8,616 nt of DNA from NCBI GenBank assembly GCA_002708465.1, contig PAOC01000138.1:4113-12728 (forward strand), in the 5' to 3' direction. This document shows positions 6,720-8,616 of this stretch, piece by piece. Both the position numbers and the translations under genes were made by a program. A model generated the notes under the pieces. It saw only the letters and a program-made list of their open reading frames with translations, had not been told where the DNA came from and made no database searches. Positions within the stretch are counted from its first letter, which is position 1; every line of letters starts with the position of its first letter. The stretch is from Planctomycetota bacterium. GTDB lineage: Bacteria > Planctomycetota > UBA8108.

Positions 6720-7310
6720 TCACTCCGCTGGCTTGGCGACCCCGATCACGCCCTGGGAAATCCTCGCGCCGGCGTTGCCGGTGGGCTGGCCGCCATCGTC
6801 AACCTTCGCGTGAATAATCACGCCGCGTCCGACCACCGGGTTGTTCAGGCCGGCCACGGAGATGTTGTTCGCCACGATCGTATAGCTCGCCGCGCCGTTG
6901 GCATCGGCCTTGAGATTTCCGAGATCACCGGCATGGCGCTGAGTCGTTGCCGGGAGACCATGATCGTGTCCTTCGGGGTTGTAATGACCGCCGGTGCCCT
7001 TGCCGTTGTCGAGCCGCGTGTCGCCATATTGGTGAACATGGATCGCGTGCTGACTATCGGGGCTGAGGCCCGTGATATTGGCCTCGACCTTGACCCCATC
7101 CTTCGTCTGGGTAAACACCACCGTGCCGGCCGCCTTGTTGCCCGCGGTGGGGTGCATGACCGCCACCACCTGGGGGACACCCTTCCACTGCGAGCCGTGC
7201 TTGTGATGCGAGCCGGAGGCGCCGTGGTGCATAGTTCCGGTACAGGCGGTCCCTGTGCAGACAGCGGCCAGAAGCAGAACAGCGAAACAGCAGCGTGAGA
7301 ATGACTTCAT
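6720..7310 (-). CDS. sodC: Periplasmic Cu/Zn superoxide dismutase, disulfide-less, His-rich N-terminus
   Basis: This 196-residue enzyme would dismutate superoxide to hydrogen peroxide and oxygen in the periplasm. The start is ATG 7308-7310, chosen because AAGGAG lies 7 nt before it and a signal peptide follows (MKSFSRCC, then VLLLAAV). Export is by a Sec signal, possibly with lipidation at Cys23, although the lipobox is poor. Metal ligands align with the human enzyme: His91 and His93 (HVHQYGD), bridging His109, His117, His126, Asp129 (RHAGDLGN) and His167 (GRGVIIH). The substrate-guiding arginine is Arg183 in GNAGARISQGVIG. The two cysteines of the conserved disulfide are missing: Gly103 and Gln186 stand in their places, and no cysteine occurs after Cys23. 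A His-rich stretch, MHHGASGSHHKHG (27-39), follows the signal and may capture metal, as in some Haemophilus SodC proteins. The gene is convergent with the RND gene and separated from the sulfotransferase by a terminator, so it is probably monocistronic. Confidence 0.93.
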   Translation of the reverse strand: MKSFSRCCFAVLLLAAVCTGTACTGTMHHGASGSHHKHGSQWKGVPQVVAVMHPTAGNKAAGTVVFTQTKDGVKVEANITGLSPDSQHAIHVHQYGDTRLDNGKGTGGHYNPEGHDHGLPATTQRHAGDLGNLKADANGAASYTIVANNISVAGLNNPVVGRGVIIHAKVDDGGQPTGNAGARISQGVIGVAKPAE

Positions 7311-7317
7311 GGTCAGG

Positions 7318-7323
7318 CTCCTT
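7318..7323 (-). promoter_or_regulatory. Ribosome binding site that fixes the sodC start
   Basis: On the minus strand AAGGAG lies 7 nt before ATG 7310. The reading frame stays open upstream to 7472. This site, together with the signal peptide that begins at ATG 7310, rejects the longer start, which would bury the signal peptide behind 54 extra residues and run into the sulfotransferase gene. Confidence 0.85.
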
Positions 7324-7360
7324 AATGAGAGTGAAAAATTTTCCGATGACTCCATCTGCG

Positions 7361-7386
7361 CCCGCCGCCAACAGGCGGGATCCGCC
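7361..7386 (-). repeat. Overlapping inverted repeats in the sodC upstream region
   Basis: In plus-strand terms CCCGCC (7361-7366) pairs with GGCGGG (7374-7379), and GGCGG (7374-7378) also pairs with CCGCC (7382-7386). The middle arm can therefore form either of two mutually exclusive hairpins. The repeats lie 51-76 nt before the sodC start, in its leader or promoter. They could be an operator or leader structure, or a chance result of high GC content. No clear -35/-10 pair was found for sodC; TTGTTT and TTAACA at 17-bp spacing, also upstream, are a poor match. Confidence 0.35.
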
Positions 7387-7406
7387 ATGTTAAGACTACC
7401 GGGGCG

Positions 7407-7439
7407 ATAAAAACAAGGGGCCTGCCCACCTGTCAGGCC
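7407..7439 (-). terminator. Rho-independent terminator after the sulfotransferase gene
   Basis: On the minus strand GGCCTG (7439-7434) pairs with CAGGCC (7424-7419) across a 9-nt loop. It is followed by CCTTGTTTTTAT. The sulfotransferase stop codon TGA (7435-7433) lies at the base of the loop, so the hairpin begins inside the last codons. This marks the end of the glycosyltransferase-sulfotransferase unit and insulates sodC from it. Confidence 0.75.
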
Positions 7440-8278
7440 AGATAGCCGAGTTCGGAAAGGGCCTCGCCGCAAGCCTCCTCGACCTCGGCGACCTGGCTGG
7501 GAGCCAGGTTCTCGCGATAGCGCCCGATGCGGCGGGAGTGGTTGTCCACGTAGTGCCGGACCTGCTTAAGAGCATGGTAGGAGCCCTCGGTCTCATCCTG
7601 GATCTTCAGACAAAAATCGGCGACGGCCGCGGGAGCATCAAGGCCCATAAAGGCGAGCGCCTCCTCCGCGATGGCGAGAGGGCTCTCCACCAGGCTCTCA
7701 TAACGAAGCTCCAGGTAGCGGTCGCCAGGGCGGGCGCCGTCGGAGCGAGCCGTCTCAACAGCGATCCGCCACTGGTGCGCGCAGCGGATATGGTTCTCCT
7801 GCGGGTAACGTCCCAGCAGCTCTCGCCAGCCGGGGACCTGCAGATGACCCCAGCCCTCTCCCCGGTTGCGGAACATGAGGGAAGCCGCGGTATCACGGCC
7901 GTCTCGAATAATATGGATAAACCTCCCCCAGGGGAAAAGAGCCGCGAGGAAAGGCAAGCGCAGAACGTGCTTCGGGTTCTTCTCGAGCAGCACCTCGCCA
8001 GGCTCTCCTTTCAGGCGGCCGGAAAACTCCTCGTAGACCCGGCGGGCAAGCTCCGGGTCGACGGCGGCCGCCTCCAGGCGATGATCGGCGCCTTCCTCGA
8101 CGATCGAGTTCCAGGCCGGGCTGAGCTCAAAAAGATAGGTGACGGCGGGGTGGGAAGCGAGCGCCTCGCCGAAGATGGATGTCCCCGACCGGGCGCAGCC
8201 CAGGAGAAAAACCGGACGCGGGATCAGTCTGCGCCCCAGGCCCAGGACGTCGTCTGGAAGGGTAGATATTTCTGCCAT
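7433..8278 (-). CDS. Sulfotransferase family protein (PAPS-dependent type)
   Basis: This 281-residue protein has the layout of bacterial sulfotransferases, which move a sulfate group from PAPS to a hydroxyl or amino group of a glycan, lipid or small molecule in the cytoplasm. The 5'-phosphosulfate-binding loop is at 27-34 (GCARSGTS), directly after the first beta strand PVFLLG. EKNPKH lies at 99-104. The 3'-phosphate-binding segment is at 122-133 (HIIRDGRDTAAS), with the RDGRD core typical of the family. RYLELRYESLVESP (177-190) is the usual downstream strand-helix, and a C-terminal IGRYRENL block (241-248) follows. ATG 8278 is the only good start: GGAA of GGAAAAG (8281-8287) sits about 5 nt before it, and the next codons up to the loop offer no alternative. 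It overlaps the upstream glycosyltransferase gene by 55 nt. The acceptor is unknown; the neighbour suggests a surface glycan. Confidence 0.9.
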   Translation of the reverse strand: MAEISTLPDDVLGLGRRLIPRPVFLLGCARSGTSIFGEALASHPAVTYLFELSPAWNSIVEEGADHRLEAAAVDPELARRVYEEFSGRLKGEPGEVLLEKNPKHVLRLPFLAALFPWGRFIHIIRDGRDTAASLMFRNRGEGWGHLQVPGWRELLGRYPQENHIRCAHQWRIAVETARSDGARPGDRYLELRYESLVESPLAIAEEALAFMGLDAPAAVADFCLKIQDETEGSYHALKQVRHYVDNHSRRIGRYRENLAPSQVAEVEEACGEALSELGYLA

Positions 8279-8616
8279 TTCTTTTCCACGTAATCCGCGC
8301 TGGGGCCGAACTCACGCATGAACTCTTCGCCCCAACGACGCTTGATCTTTGAAGAACGCTCCCTGCGCTCCACGAGTCGTCCCTCGGAATCCTTGAACTT
8401 ATGCCACGCGTAACAGTCGAGAGCGTAGCTCTTATGCCCCCGCTCACGGGCGGCGAGGCTCAGGTCAATTCCATAGCAGTGAAAGCCCGGCAGCCCCGCG
8501 TCGAATTCAATGCCATTTCGCCGGCGCACGCCCAGCAATTGTTCATCCAGCGATTCAACCTCGTGGGGAAGGGGCCCCTCGAAATGGTAACCGCTGGGGT
8601 CCGACCAATGGCCTCT
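8224..8616 (-). CDS. Probable glycosyltransferase, C-terminal part (runs off window)
   Basis: The frame is open from the window edge to the TGA at 8226-8224, giving 130 visible residues. The 5' part is outside the window. The visible part includes VESLDEQLLGVRRRNGIEF, then FDAGLPGFHCYGIDLSLAARERGHKSYALDCYAWHKF. A 'DEQ...FD..LPGFH.YG.DL.L.AR..G..SY.ID....H' pattern is familiar from the acceptor side of GT-A (family 2-like) glycosyltransferases, where the Asp and the final His sit near the active site. A basic and aromatic tail ends in SWAWGAD. A TTG at 8538 lies in the middle of this conserved block and is not a real start. The gene is translated just ahead of, and overlaps, the sulfotransferase, so the two may build and then sulfate the same glycan. 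Without the nucleotide-sugar-binding half the assignment stays moderate. Confidence 0.65.
   Translation of the reverse strand, partial: RGHWSDPSGYHFEGPLPHEVESLDEQLLGVRRRNGIEFDAGLPGFHCYGIDLSLAARERGHKSYALDCYAWHKFKDSEGRLVERRERSSKIKRRWGEEFMREFGPSADYVEKKWQKYLPFQTTSWAWGAD

Noticed and set aside
6570..7298. 242-codon plus-strand frame spanning the end of the pump gene and sodC
   Set aside because: It crosses two real genes on different strands, and its Arg/Gly-rich product has no domain. sodC on the minus strand has every metal ligand in place.
7387..7417. TTGTTT...TTAACA as the sodC promoter (minus strand)
   Set aside because: The spacing is 17 bp but the -10 matches only two of six consensus positions, and the -35 lies in the T tract of the sulfotransferase terminator. 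Not strong enough to list.
7311..7472. Longer sodC start at 7472
   Set aside because: It would put 54 residues ahead of a clear signal peptide and would overlap the sulfotransferase gene end and its terminator. The AAGGAG site supports ATG 7310.
7538..8293. 251-codon plus-strand frame opposite the sulfotransferase gene
   Set aside because: The minus strand carries clear sulfotransferase motifs (GCARSGTS, RDGRD). The plus-strand translation has no family signature.
8536..8538. TTG at 8538 as start of a 104-residue small protein
   Set aside because: The frame stays open to the window edge and the upstream residues (VESLDEQ) continue a glycosyltransferase-like block, so this is an internal codon of a truncated gene.

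Overview
The window is GC-rich, densely coded and clearly from a Gram-negative (diderm) bacterium: it encodes an outer-membrane efflux lipoprotein, a periplasmic adaptor, an inner-membrane RND pump, an exported Cu/Zn superoxide dismutase and surface-glycan type enzymes. I cannot assign a phylum from sequence reading alone. No rRNA, tRNA, CRISPR array, insertion sequence or other mobile element was seen.

Left and centre (about 1-6700, + strand) is a four-gene efflux operon: a TetR-family regulator, a NodT-type outer-membrane factor, an HlyD/AcrA-type membrane-fusion protein and an RND permease. The first three junctions are very tight (two ATGA overlaps of 4 nt, then a 5-nt gap), so the genes are probably co-transcribed and partly translationally coupled. 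The regulator resembles PsrA of Pseudomonas, and a perfect 10+2+10 inverted repeat with core CAAAC-N4-GTTTG lies 3 bp before its start codon. The regulator therefore probably represses its own operon, possibly with a fatty-acid-like ligand. Together the three structural proteins would form a tripartite pump spanning both membranes.

Right-centre (6720-7310, - strand) is a sodC gene convergent with the pump gene. Only 19 nt separate the two stop codons. Its product keeps all metal ligands of Cu/Zn superoxide dismutase but lacks both cysteines of the conserved intrasubunit disulfide, and it carries a His-rich segment just after its signal peptide. A possible intrinsic terminator for sodC lies inside the 3' end of the pump gene.

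Right end (7433-8616, - strand) holds a PAPS-dependent-type sulfotransferase preceded by the C-terminal part of a probable glycosyltransferase that runs off the window. The two overlap by 55 nt in different frames and likely belong to a larger surface-polysaccharide or glycan-modification operon. That operon ends at a convincing rho-independent terminator at about 7407-7439.

No wholly new system is evident. The points most worth a second look are the PsrA-like operator and regulator controlling an RND pump, the disulfide-less His-rich SodC, and the pump's non-canonical TM10.
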